From the NCBI RefSeq assembly GCF_040372045.1, contig NZ_BAABWH010000005.1: a DNA stretch of 64,000 bases. The stretch is one strand, 5' to 3'. This stretch comes from Thalassolituus sp006212115 (GTDB lineage Bacteria; Pseudomonadota; Gammaproteobacteria; Pseudomonadales; Oceanobacteraceae). How positions within the stretch are numbered: position 1 is the first letter of the stretch; each line of letters begins with the position of its first letter. The notes under the pieces were generated by a model. That model saw nothing but the letters and a program-made list of their open reading frames with translations, made no database searches and had not been told where the DNA came from. Of the stretch, positions 17,311-25,351 are shown one piece after another. The translations under genes were made by a program, and so were the position numbers.

Positions 17311-18162
17311 ATGTTGCAGCGAATAAAAGCCGCTTACGTGTCGAGCTACCTGACCCTGGTGTCAGTCATATCGGCCTACGCTCTATGGCAATTAATTCAG
17401 GGACAAGATCTAATCGCATGGGGCGGTGTATTACTCGCTGCAGCGCCAATGGCGCTGGTGATTGGCTTTCTGATGGTAAAACCTGTCATGGCGCGCACCA
17501 GCGCTGACCTACCAGAAGCGCATGTACCCATCGCCATTGGCGTGGTTCTGGCGGTATGGGCAAGCACAACCAGTGATGAATATACCTGGGTACCGAGTCT
17601 ACTGGCGTTGATAAGCTATGGCGGGTTTCTGCTCTACGTGTACTGGTACTCGCGTTACGGCCGAGTAAAAAGCCAGGCGCTCGAAGTCGGAAAATCGTTG
17701 CCTCCTTTCACCCTGACGGACATCGACAATCGACAGATTTCCAGTGCCGAGTTAATCCAAAAGCCGTCCGTCATTCTCTTTTACCGCGGAAACTGGTGTC
17801 CACTCTGCATGGCCCAGATCAAGGAAATTGCTTCGCAATATCAGGCGCTGGAAACCTTGGGCGCAGAAGTCATTCTTGTGTCTCCGCAACCTCACAAAAA
17901 CACGCGCTCACTGGCCAGAAAGTTCGACGTTAACTTTCGCTTTATGACAGACGAGAATAATGAAGCTGCACGAGCATTAAACATTGCCTCTGACTTTGGC
18001 ATCCCTACAGGCCTTGAAGCGATGGGCTATGACACCGAGGCTCCCATGCCAACAGTGATCATTACCGATGCAACTGGCAAAGTCGTCTGGACCCACGAAA
18101 CAGACAATTACCGAGTGCGCCCGGAGCCTGAGACGTTCCTGAACGTTCTTAAAGCGCTTTGA
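17311..18162 (+). CDS. Membrane-anchored peroxiredoxin-like redoxin
   Basis: 283 aa. About four hydrophobic segments occupy residues 8-120 (VISAYALWQLI, GGVLLAAAPMALVIGFLMV, IAIGVVLAVWA, SLLALISYGGFLLYVYWY). The C-terminal half is an AhpC/TSA-type thioredoxin fold: FTLTDIDNRQISSAEL, then FYRGNWCPLCMAQI with a CPLC pair, and PTVIITDATGKVVWTHETD. It should be a thiol-disulfide or peroxide reductase anchored in the inner membrane. Start at 17311 follows AAGGAG; an in-frame TTG at 17278 overlaps the previous gene and is rejected. Likely operon with the old yellow enzyme gene. Exact substrate unknown. Confidence 0.85.
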   Translation: MLQRIKAAYVSSYLTLVSVISAYALWQLIQGQDLIAWGGVLLAAAPMALVIGFLMVKPVMARTSADLPEAHVPIAIGVVLAVWASTTSDEYTWVPSLLALISYGGFLLYVYWYSRYGRVKSQALEVGKSLPPFTLTDIDNRQISSAELIQKPSVILFYRGNWCPLCMAQIKEIASQYQALETLGAEVILVSPQPHKNTRSLARKFDVNFRFMTDENNEAARALNIASDFGIPTGLEAMGYDTEAPMPTVIITDATGKVVWTHETDNYRVRPEPETFLNVLKAL

Positions 18163-18245
18163 CCCGGCGTTTGAATATTACATGTCCAAATAAACGACAC
18201 GTAAAAATAGGTGCCCCGCCCAATACCCGAGCGTCTTTTTAGTGA

Positions 18246-18287
18246 GCATCGAGCATTGGGTATTAGGCATCGGGCATTGGATATAGA
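18246..18287. repeat. Two imperfect 21-bp tandem copies
   Basis: GCATCGAGCATTGGGTATTAG (18246-18266) is followed directly by a copy with 16 of 21 identical bases (18267-18287), in the short gap between two convergent genes. Confidence 0.6.
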
Positions 18288-18302
18288 GCACAAAGCTCTG
18301 GC

Positions 18303-19325
18303 TTAGCTGACCGGAGAGTCGAGCAAGGTGTCCTGCATCAGTTCGATCGAGTCAGCAACCCCCATGTCTTCCTCATCAAACATGGCAACGTGCACCATGG
18401 CATCCCCTTCCTGTACCAGCGGAATATTCTGCTGACCAATAATCACGCCTGAGCGGGTCGCGTACAGCGTCGCCGTGACCTCACCGTAAGGATCACCGAT
18501 TTCCGCTAGTGCCTCTCCCGCTTCCACCCAGTCGCCCAAACGCTTCAGGTCACGAACGATGCCGCTTACAGGTGCCCGCAGCCAATGGCTTTTGTTGGCG
18601 GCAAAGGGTTCGGGGGTCGCCTTGCGCGAACGCTTACGCATCATGCCCAGCGCCGCTAACACATTCTGCACGCCTTTCACCCCGGCACGAATCGACAGCT
18701 CGTCAAAACGTAACGCCTCACCAGCTTCGTACAATAAGATCCGGGTGCCCTGATCCGCCGCGATCTGACGTAACGAACCATCGCGTAATTCAGAATTAAG
18801 AATTACAGGCACACCGAAAGCCTCGGCCAACTGGCGGGTTTCCGGATCTTTCAGGTTGGCGCGAATCTGCGGCAGATTACTGCGATGAATCGCACCGGTG
18901 TGCAAATCAATGCCGTAATCACACTGGTCGACAATCTCGGTCATAAAAATATGCGCGAGACGTCCCGCCAGAGAGCCTTTTTCCGACCCCGGAAACGTGC
19001 GGTTTAAATCGCGGCGGTCTGGGGTATAACGACTTTGCGAGTGCACACCAAAGACGTTCACCATGGGCACCATAATCAGGCTGCCTGCGGTAATTTTTGG
19101 GGCTTTGGCTATCAGGCGTCGAATAATCTCAACGCCATTCAGCTCGTCTCCATGAATCGCCGCACTGACAAACACCACAGGGCCCGGCTTGCGACTGCGA
19201 ATTACCTGAATCGGCATGGCCACCGGCGTACCCGTCGCCAGCTGAGCTACTGGCAGCTCAAGTTTCACCCGACTGCCGGGGGCAATACTTTGCCCACCGA
19301 TTTCCAGCATCGATTGTATTGGCAT
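18303..19325 (-). CDS. Succinylglutamate desuccinylase/aspartoacylase family protein
   Basis: 340 aa zinc-dependent carboxypeptidase-like amidohydrolase. Metal and catalytic motifs: SAAIHGDELNGVEIIRRL (His and Glu ligands), RDLNRTFPG, and IDLHTGAIHRSNLPQIRAN (third His). The C-terminal ~90 residues form a beta-rich lipoyl-like domain (LRAPVSGIVRDLKRLGDWVEAGEALAEIGDP). Relatives are usually the last gene of a rimB-rimK-aspartoacylase operon; here the start codon is 1 nt from the stop of a truncated rimK remnant, so the neighbour was lost after that operon formed. Substrate unknown; a role in removing an acyl or glutamyl group connected with RimK is a guess. Start 19325 follows a GGAAAAGG stretch. 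Confidence 0.88.
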   Translation of the reverse strand: MPIQSMLEIGGQSIAPGSRVKLELPVAQLATGTPVAMPIQVIRSRKPGPVVFVSAAIHGDELNGVEIIRRLIAKAPKITAGSLIMVPMVNVFGVHSQSRYTPDRRDLNRTFPGSEKGSLAGRLAHIFMTEIVDQCDYGIDLHTGAIHRSNLPQIRANLKDPETRQLAEAFGVPVILNSELRDGSLRQIAADQGTRILLYEAGEALRFDELSIRAGVKGVQNVLAALGMMRKRSRKATPEPFAANKSHWLRAPVSGIVRDLKRLGDWVEAGEALAEIGDPYGEVTATLYATRSGVIIGQQNIPLVQEGDAMVHVAMFDEEDMGVADSIELMQDTLLDSPVS

Positions 19326-19326
19326 A

Positions 19327-19482
19327 TCAGCCTTTTCCTTTCGTGCGCGTGTTGTTTGGACGCGCGTTCTTTTCAATAAATTCCATCACCACGCCTGCCA
19401 CGTCTTTACCGGTGGCACTTTCAATGCCTTCCAGACCTGGGGATGAGTTCACTTCCATCCCGATCAGTTCGGTGTGTAGCAC
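19327..19482 (-). pseudogene. rimK: 3' remnant of rimK (ribosomal protein S6:glutamate ligase)
   Basis: The last ~45 codons encode MEVNSSPGLEGIESATGKD followed by VAGVVMEFIEKNA, the conserved C-terminus of RimK ATP-grasp ligases including the Mg-binding Glu/Asn of MEVNSS. Nothing upstream in any frame resembles the other ~250 residues; the open frame continues into the antisense of the lipoprotein gene. The left stop is fused to the next gene as TGATATG, as in intact rimK operons. It cannot make an active ligase. The upper boundary is approximate. Confidence 0.8.
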
Positions 19483-19564
19483 TCCATCGCCTAGAGGAAG
19501 GCGGAAAACCTCTTGGTTCTTTCGTGTATAGTTAAGATTCCACGTTATGTCGAGCGGTCCTGTC

Positions 19565-20065
19565 ATGTCCAACCTATATTCCCGCCTGTTGTCCTTAACC
19601 TTTATTTGCCTGACTACTGTTCTCGCAGGCTGTGTCACTGTATCGCCAGAGCGCCGCAATGAGGTTGCAGAAAACATTGGTTGGGTAAGCGGTAGCTGCC
19701 TGGCCATTCACAATGAAACTCTACAGATTGGTGATGAGTTTGTACTTCATCAGGTAGCGGACCAGCCACACAGCAAAAAACTCACCGTCATTTCACGCGC
19801 GCAATCGGCTGAGCAATGTGTCCCTCTGCAGGCCGATCGCCGCTTTGTTAATCAGCTGACAGACGCAACTTTTTACTATGTAAACGCCGAGCAATTACCT
19901 GATCTCGCTGTCGCCAGCGTGAAAGGATACTCCACACGCGGCATCACCTTCCGCGCGTGCTACAGTAACCAGGCTGTGCGTTTCTTCGGCTTTAAAGGCG
20001 ACGAGAAAGTGTGGGAAGGCTACTACTACATCGCTGCTCAGGTTCAGAATACCTGTAACCGCTGA
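19565..20065 (+). CDS. Small lipoprotein, unknown function
   Basis: 166 aa. Signal peptide SRLLSLTFICLTTVLAGC with lipobox LAGC; the mature part (VTVSPERRNEVAENIGWVSGSCLAIHNETL) has four further Cys residues that could pair in the periplasm. No family recognised. The ATG at 19565 places the signal peptide normally; an ATG at 19547 gives six extra residues. The 5' end reads divergently from the rimK remnant, so the event that removed rimK may have brought this gene in. Confidence 0.7.
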   Translation: MSNLYSRLLSLTFICLTTVLAGCVTVSPERRNEVAENIGWVSGSCLAIHNETLQIGDEFVLHQVADQPHSKKLTVISRAQSAEQCVPLQADRRFVNQLTDATFYYVNAEQLPDLAVASVKGYSTRGITFRACYSNQAVRFFGFKGDEKVWEGYYYIAAQVQNTCNR

Positions 20066-20227
20066 ATATTTTTCCACTGCAGTGCAGATGAAGTCAAAGG
20101 ATGCGAGCGGAGTAGGTTAAATAAAAGATTCTCCTAAGCATCATCACTTGGCTCATCATGTGGTTGATCGCCGATGACGAGGCTGCCACAGTGATACTTC
20201 TAATTTATCGGTTGCAAGGAAGCCACT

Positions 20228-21064
20228 ATGAAAAGATGGACACTCATCGGACTCGCCGTACTACTCACCTCTTGTGGTGGGTCAGATTACTTTAATAGCG
20301 CCTCATCTGACACCGCCAGTTGCCTTGTCGGTACATGGAAAGAACAGGACCTGAGTTATCCAGAGGCAAGTCGCGTCATTCAATATTACGATGACGGCAC
20401 GTATGTTTCGCAGGAGATTATTGATTTTGGATCGCCACTGTTAAGCACCGTTTTCTACTATCTTCTGAACCTCGCGATAGACTTTCCTGTCGGCGAAAGC
20501 TTTCGCTACGTAGCGCACTCCGAGCGCGGCTCTTGGGTTACCGAAGACCGTACTCTTAGACGTTTCGACCGGGCAACGTTATCTGTTCATGGCAATGACC
20601 TTGAAGACATCACCGTCCGTTCATTAGAAGGCGTCATGGAGAAAGAACCTCAAACAGGTGTCCGCCAGGAGGCACTGAGTGTGCATTGTGACGACGAATA
20701 CACAACCAGCGTATACCGAAACGTATTCGTTCAGACCGGGGATTCGCCTCTTGAGTACACCACAGTCCGCAATACATATAATCCGGATGGTGTTCTGAGT
20801 CAGTCACACTCGGAAACCATGACACTGCGAGATGATGGCCACGCAACCATACACGTTGTAAATGATAACCCTTTGGGTACGTCACCGAATATAGATGTCA
20901 TCAACGATTACGATTACCGCTACAGCAACGGTAAGCTGATTCTCATTGGGTGTGAACAATCTGAGAGCTGCCCTAAACCCGGCCGGTCAATTGAAGTGGA
21001 GTACTTTGATCGTGGGACGGCGCTCATTCCGGAAGAGCCGTATTTTGTCCGGGTGACTGAATAA
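20228..21064 (+). CDS. Lipoprotein with possible lipocalin-like domain
   Basis: 278 aa with signal peptide WTLIGLAVLLTSC (lipobox LTSC) and a Ser/Asp-rich linker. From residue 35 the pattern CLVGTWKEQDL, then YYDDGTYVSQEI and RGSWVTEDRTL, resembles domains that begin with a GxW and a DGT turn. The same pattern (CAIGDWLF, HEDGTVEL) opens the 750-aa lipoprotein at 40093, so the two may be paralogues over their first ~150 residues. A clear AAGGAAG site precedes the ATG. No function known. Confidence 0.75.
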   Translation: MKRWTLIGLAVLLTSCGGSDYFNSASSDTASCLVGTWKEQDLSYPEASRVIQYYDDGTYVSQEIIDFGSPLLSTVFYYLLNLAIDFPVGESFRYVAHSERGSWVTEDRTLRRFDRATLSVHGNDLEDITVRSLEGVMEKEPQTGVRQEALSVHCDDEYTTSVYRNVFVQTGDSPLEYTTVRNTYNPDGVLSQSHSETMTLRDDGHATIHVVNDNPLGTSPNIDVINDYDYRYSNGKLILIGCEQSESCPKPGRSIEVEYFDRGTALIPEEPYFVRVTE

Positions 21065-21082
21065 ACCGATTAGCTAAGTGAA

Positions 21083-21107
21083 CAGAGCCGCACTGAAGGC
21101 GGCTCTG
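21083..21107. terminator. Stem-loop between convergent genes, weak terminator
   Basis: 9-bp perfect stem CAGAGCCGC/GCGGCTCTG with a 7-nt loop just after the lipoprotein stop. There is no T-tract, so termination is uncertain. Confidence 0.5.
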
Positions 21108-21145
21108 AATAAACACTAACTCCCAATTTTACGGCCACATAAATT

Positions 21146-24100
21146 TCAGGCTTCACGCCACCCACCACCACCCGGTGTATGGATACAGAAAGTGTCGCCC
21201 TCATCCATCTCGGTACGGGCACAGCCATCCAGCCACTCTACTCGCCCGTCATTGCGATGGATAAAATTAACGCCTGTTTTTCCCTCACCAGCGCCATTTA
21301 ACGCAAAGGTGGGAACACGCCGGTGTCCGCTGATTATGTTAGCCGTCATCGGTTCAAGGAAACGAAGATGACGCTCGACACCGTTACCTCCCCGATGGGT
21401 TCCCTGGCCACCACTCAGCTGGCGAATATGAAAGTGATCCAGGAGCACAGGGAAACGTTGTTCCAGTATTTCCGGGTCCGTCAGTCGGGAATTGGTCATG
21501 TGCGTATGCACTGCATCAGCGCCTCTCCCGTCCGCTGTCGCGCCCGCGCCACCGCACAGCGTTTCGTAATACTGATAAGACTCGTTGCCGAAGGTGAAGT
21601 TGTTATTAGTACCTTGCCCTGCAGACATCAACCCTAATGCTCCCATCAGACAATCCACCAGCGCCTGCGCAGTTTCAACATTTCCCGATACAACTGCAGC
21701 GGGATACTCAGGTGCAATAATAGAACGCTCGGGCACGACAATATCCAGCGCGCGAAAAAAGCCCGCGTTCAACGGCATATTTTTCCGGACAAGAACTCTG
21801 AAACAATAAAGCACTGCTGCACGTACGACCGATGTAGGCGCGTTAAAATTACCGGGATGCATAGGCTGTTGTTTGGTGTAGCCTGTTCCAGTGAAGTCGA
21901 CACGCGCCCGACGCGCAACCTGATCAACCTCAATCGCGACCCGGAAACACGTTCCGTCATCCATGTCGTAGCGGAACGTACCAGAAGGCAGCTCTGCTAG
22001 ACAGTCACGCAATATAGCCTCGGCATTATCCTGAACATGCTGCATGTAGGCATGAACCCTATCCGCGCCGTACTGTTGGCAAAGTCGTTTAAGCTCTTCA
22101 GCGCCTTTTTCACAGGAGGCAAGTTGTGCCATTAAGTCGGCAATATTCTGATCTGGGTTTCGCGCTGGGTATTTGGCTGATGCTAATACTTTACGAATAT
22201 CGGCTTCCTGAAACTCGCCCGCACGCATTAGAATCAGATTGTCGAAAATCACTCCTTCCTCTTCGATATGCTGACTATCCGCAGGCATAGAGCCCGGCGT
22301 AATGCCTCCGATATCTGCATGGTGTCCGCGTGCCGCGACATAAAAATCGGCGCGCGTCTGACTGTTAATAAATACCGGTTTTATAACAGTCACGTCTGGT
22401 AAATGAGTGCCACCGTTGTAGGGCGTATTTAATACAAATGCATCACCGGGTCGCATGTCCGTATGCTCACGGATAACGACCTCAATGCTCTCGCTCATTG
22501 AGCCCAGATGAACCGGAATGTGTGGCGCATTGGCAACCAGTGCTCCGCTCGAGTCGAATACTGCACAGGAGAAATCGAGACGCTCTTTAATGTTGACGCT
22601 ACTGGCCGTTTTTTCGAGCACATAGCCCATCTGCTCTGCGACCGACATAAACAGGTGGTTAAATATCTCGAGTGCGACCGGATCATGCTTCGAAGCACTC
22701 GCTTCAAGATTATCAGTTGTTAATCCAGTAGAGTCGGTGTGTATGGCATTCGCCTTCTCGGATAGCAGATCGGATAACAGAAGTGCACCACTCTCCAGCA
22801 CGTCAAGCTGCCAGGAAGGTTCAACAAATATCGTTGAGTTTGCTTCTGTTAACAGTGCAGGCCCGGACATACTGAATCCCGCAGGCAGTGTCTCACGGCG
22901 ATACACAGCTACATCTTGCCACTGCCCACGAATAAATTGCCTGACCTGCCCATGATCACTAATCTTATCCATCGCCGTATCAGGCAAAGTCGCTGACGGA
23001 GGCGCTACCCCCGGAGCCACAACTTCAACCTGCACGGCATCCAGCAGCAGCGATTTTTCCTCGTAGATAAAACCAAATAGCTGGCGATGCTGTTGTTCGA
23101 ACTCGCGATGCGCCTGCTCCGAGTCGTTCCACGAAACAAGCAACGGCGTGTCTGATCCCTCATAACGCAGGTACACACGCACTGTACGATGACCTGTTAC
23201 CGGACTCGTAGTCGCCATGCGCTCGGCAATACGTTCTACCTCGTGAGCCGATTGATCCAGAGGTTGCTCAACGGCTTCTTCAGCGAGCCAGCGCTGGTCT
23301 GCAATACCAATACCGTACGCAGACAGTACGCCCGCCATCGGGTGCAGATACACTTTGCGCATATTCAAAGCTTTGGCGACGGCACAGGCGTGCTGTCCAC
23401 CCGCTCCACCAAACGCACTGAGAATGTAATCCTGCACATCGTAACCGCGCTCTACTGATATCTTCTTTACCGCTGCCGCCATATTCTCCACGGCAATGGT
23501 TAAAAAGCCTTCTGCTAGTTGCTCAGCGCTCCATATAACACCCGTTTCATGAGTCACCTGTTCAGCCATGTCGGTAAAAGCACTGCGTACCGTATCCAGA
23601 TCGAGCGGTGCATCCTGCTGAGGGCCAAATACTGACGGAAAGAATTGCGGCTGAATCCGCCCCAGTAATACATTGCAATCAGTGACCGTCAGCGGACCAC
23701 CATTACGATAACAGGCCGGTCCCGGATAGGCCCCTGCACTGTCTGGCCCAACCTGTAAACGACCATCCGCGAACTGAACAATGGAGCCGCCACCAGCTGC
23801 CACAGTGTGAATATTCATCATAGGGACGCGCAGGCGCACACCATTCACAACCGTCTCTGTTTCCCGTTCCAGCTCACCGGCATAGTGACTGACATCCGTC
23901 GAAGTTCCCCCCATATCGAAGCCAACGATACGATCAAAGCCGTCAGCCTCTGCCGTGCGGACCATACCGACAACGCCTCCAGCTGGACCCGATAAGATGG
24001 CATCACGCCCCTGAAAAACATCGGCCTGAGCAAGCCCACCGTTAGACTGCATAAACTGCAGATCGAGCGCCTGATGACTGTGCTCTCTATCGGATAAAGC

Positions 24101-24793
24101 ACCCTCCACCTGATTTACATAGTGACGTAGTACAGGGGAGAGGTAGGCATCCGCGACAGTGGTGTGCCCGCGAGGCACAATTTTCACAAGAGGGCTGACT
24201 TCATGGCTCAAAGAGATCTGCTGGAAACCAACATGTTGGGCTATTTCGCGAATGCGCTTTTCATGTGACGGATAGCGATAGGCATGCATGAGTACAACGG
24301 CAACACTGCGAAACCCCAGCTGATAAGCCTCTTGCAATTGAACCAGTGTCGCTTCCTCATCAAGCGGGTACTCAACGACGCCGCTAGCCTGAACACGTTC
24401 GGCAACTTCGTACACTGAGTCATACAAAGGACGAGGGAGATCAATATGGCTGGCAAAGATATCAGGCCGGGTCTGGTAGCCAATTTCAAGCTGGTCGCGC
24501 AGCCCTTTGCTGATGAGCAAAACGGTGGGTTCGCCCTTACGCTCTAGCAGCGCATTAGTCGCGACGGTTGTCCCCATTCTGACAGAGGCAATGGCGGATG
24601 GTTGCTCAGCGCAATGCTGATTCTGGAGACGTTTGATTCCCTCAACAGCGGCATCCGCATATTGTCCGGGATTTTCAGACAGCAGCTTGTAAGTCAGGAC
24701 TTGCTGGTCGGGTGTAAGAGCGACAATATCAGTGAAGGTACCGCCCCGGTCGATCCAGAATTGCCAGTGCGTTTGTTGAGGAGAGCTTGCCAT
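21146..24793 (-). CDS. ATP-dependent 5-oxoprolinase, fused A and B subunits
   Basis: 1215 aa. Residues ~10-650 are a HyuA-type ASKHA-fold half (IDRGGTFTDIVAL, RMGTTVATNALLERKGEP, IVGFDMGGTSTDVSHY) and ~700-1210 a HyuB-type half (FNHLFMSVAEQMGYVLEKTASSVNIKERLDFSCA, NTPYNGGTHLPDVTVI, ARGHHADIGGITPGSMP, ending FCIHTPGGGGW). The full-length fusion is the eukaryotic OPLAH-like architecture; many bacterial members are split. The reaction opens 5-oxoproline to glutamate using ATP, salvaging pyroglutamate from glutathione or protein turnover. Single gene, with no transporter or pxpABC genes nearby. A hydantoinase-type substrate cannot be excluded, but the fusion favours oxoproline. Confidence 0.92.
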   Translation of the reverse strand: MASSPQQTHWQFWIDRGGTFTDIVALTPDQQVLTYKLLSENPGQYADAAVEGIKRLQNQHCAEQPSAIASVRMGTTVATNALLERKGEPTVLLISKGLRDQLEIGYQTRPDIFASHIDLPRPLYDSVYEVAERVQASGVVEYPLDEEATLVQLQEAYQLGFRSVAVVLMHAYRYPSHEKRIREIAQHVGFQQISLSHEVSPLVKIVPRGHTTVADAYLSPVLRHYVNQVEGALSDREHSHQALDLQFMQSNGGLAQADVFQGRDAILSGPAGGVVGMVRTAEADGFDRIVGFDMGGTSTDVSHYAGELERETETVVNGVRLRVPMMNIHTVAAGGGSIVQFADGRLQVGPDSAGAYPGPACYRNGGPLTVTDCNVLLGRIQPQFFPSVFGPQQDAPLDLDTVRSAFTDMAEQVTHETGVIWSAEQLAEGFLTIAVENMAAAVKKISVERGYDVQDYILSAFGGAGGQHACAVAKALNMRKVYLHPMAGVLSAYGIGIADQRWLAEEAVEQPLDQSAHEVERIAERMATTSPVTGHRTVRVYLRYEGSDTPLLVSWNDSEQAHREFEQQHRQLFGFIYEEKSLLLDAVQVEVVAPGVAPPSATLPDTAMDKISDHGQVRQFIRGQWQDVAVYRRETLPAGFSMSGPALLTEANSTIFVEPSWQLDVLESGALLLSDLLSEKANAIHTDSTGLTTDNLEASASKHDPVALEIFNHLFMSVAEQMGYVLEKTASSVNIKERLDFSCAVFDSSGALVANAPHIPVHLGSMSESIEVVIREHTDMRPGDAFVLNTPYNGGTHLPDVTVIKPVFINSQTRADFYVAARGHHADIGGITPGSMPADSQHIEEEGVIFDNLILMRAGEFQEADIRKVLASAKYPARNPDQNIADLMAQLASCEKGAEELKRLCQQYGADRVHAYMQHVQDNAEAILRDCLAELPSGTFRYDMDDGTCFRVAIEVDQVARRARVDFTGTGYTKQQPMHPGNFNAPTSVVRAAVLYCFRVLVRKNMPLNAGFFRALDIVVPERSIIAPEYPAAVVSGNVETAQALVDCLMGALGLMSAGQGTNNNFTFGNESYQYYETLCGGAGATADGRGADAVHTHMTNSRLTDPEILEQRFPVLLDHFHIRQLSGGQGTHRGGNGVERHLRFLEPMTANIISGHRRVPTFALNGAGEGKTGVNFIHRNDGRVEWLDGCARTEMDEGDTFCIHTPGGGGWREA

Positions 24794-24860
24794 TATCCGC
24801 TGTTGCCTGTGTCACCGTATAAACAACGCGGATAATAGCATTTACCCGATAAGGCGTGCC

Positions 24861-25310
24861 TTACATCGGCGAGTACAGGCGAAAATCGACATCCATGCAT
24901 TCATCGCCGTCGAAGCACAGCGTGATGGGCAGCGGCCCGGTCAACGGCGCCTCAACACCAAAGATCATCAGGTGGAGCCCGCCCGGCTTAAGCGTTACCG
25001 CACCTTCAGCCGGAACAGCCAGTGTGTCCTGACGGCGCATTTTCATCACACCATTCTCGTGAACATGATTGTGAATTTCGATGGCACTTGCCCAATCGGC
25101 AGAGAGAGTCTGAAGCTGACGCGACGTCGTCGAGGCATTTTCAATAGACATATATCCCGTGGTCACAGACTGCCCGGGAAACGGCGCTTTTACATAGGGA
25201 TCTTGAAACGACAAGCCCGATTTATCGTCCGCATGTACCTGGGTAGCCACGGCGGTAGAAACAAGTACCGCGCCCGCTACTGCGGCGATAGATCCTAAAA
25301 ATTTCAACAT
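24861..25310 (-). CDS. Periplasmic PCu(A)C copper chaperone
   Basis: 149 aa. Signal peptide (MLKFLGSIAAVAGAVLVSTAVATQVHA) then a PCu(A)C/DUF461 domain: VKAPFPGQSVTTGYMSIENAS and the copper site IEIHNHVHENGVMKMR with GGLHLMIFG, giving the H...M...H-x-M ligand set. The family carries Cu(I) in the periplasm to cytochrome c oxidase. Met 25310 follows GAGGTAAG; six codons upstream lack a ribosome site. The C-terminal CFDGDECMDVDF adds a Cys pair not usual for the family. It is 41 nt after lapD on the same strand; co-transcription is possible. Confidence 0.88.
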   Translation of the reverse strand: MLKFLGSIAAVAGAVLVSTAVATQVHADDKSGLSFQDPYVKAPFPGQSVTTGYMSIENASTTSRQLQTLSADWASAIEIHNHVHENGVMKMRRQDTLAVPAEGAVTLKPGGLHLMIFGVEAPLTGPLPITLCFDGDECMDVDFRLYSPM

Positions 25311-25351
25311 TCTTACCTCACAACACAATCAGTAATGACGATGGCACTATT

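Noticed and set aside
19482..19707. Longer minus-strand frame extending the rimK remnant
   Set aside because: This part does not resemble RimK and is antisense to the lipoprotein gene.
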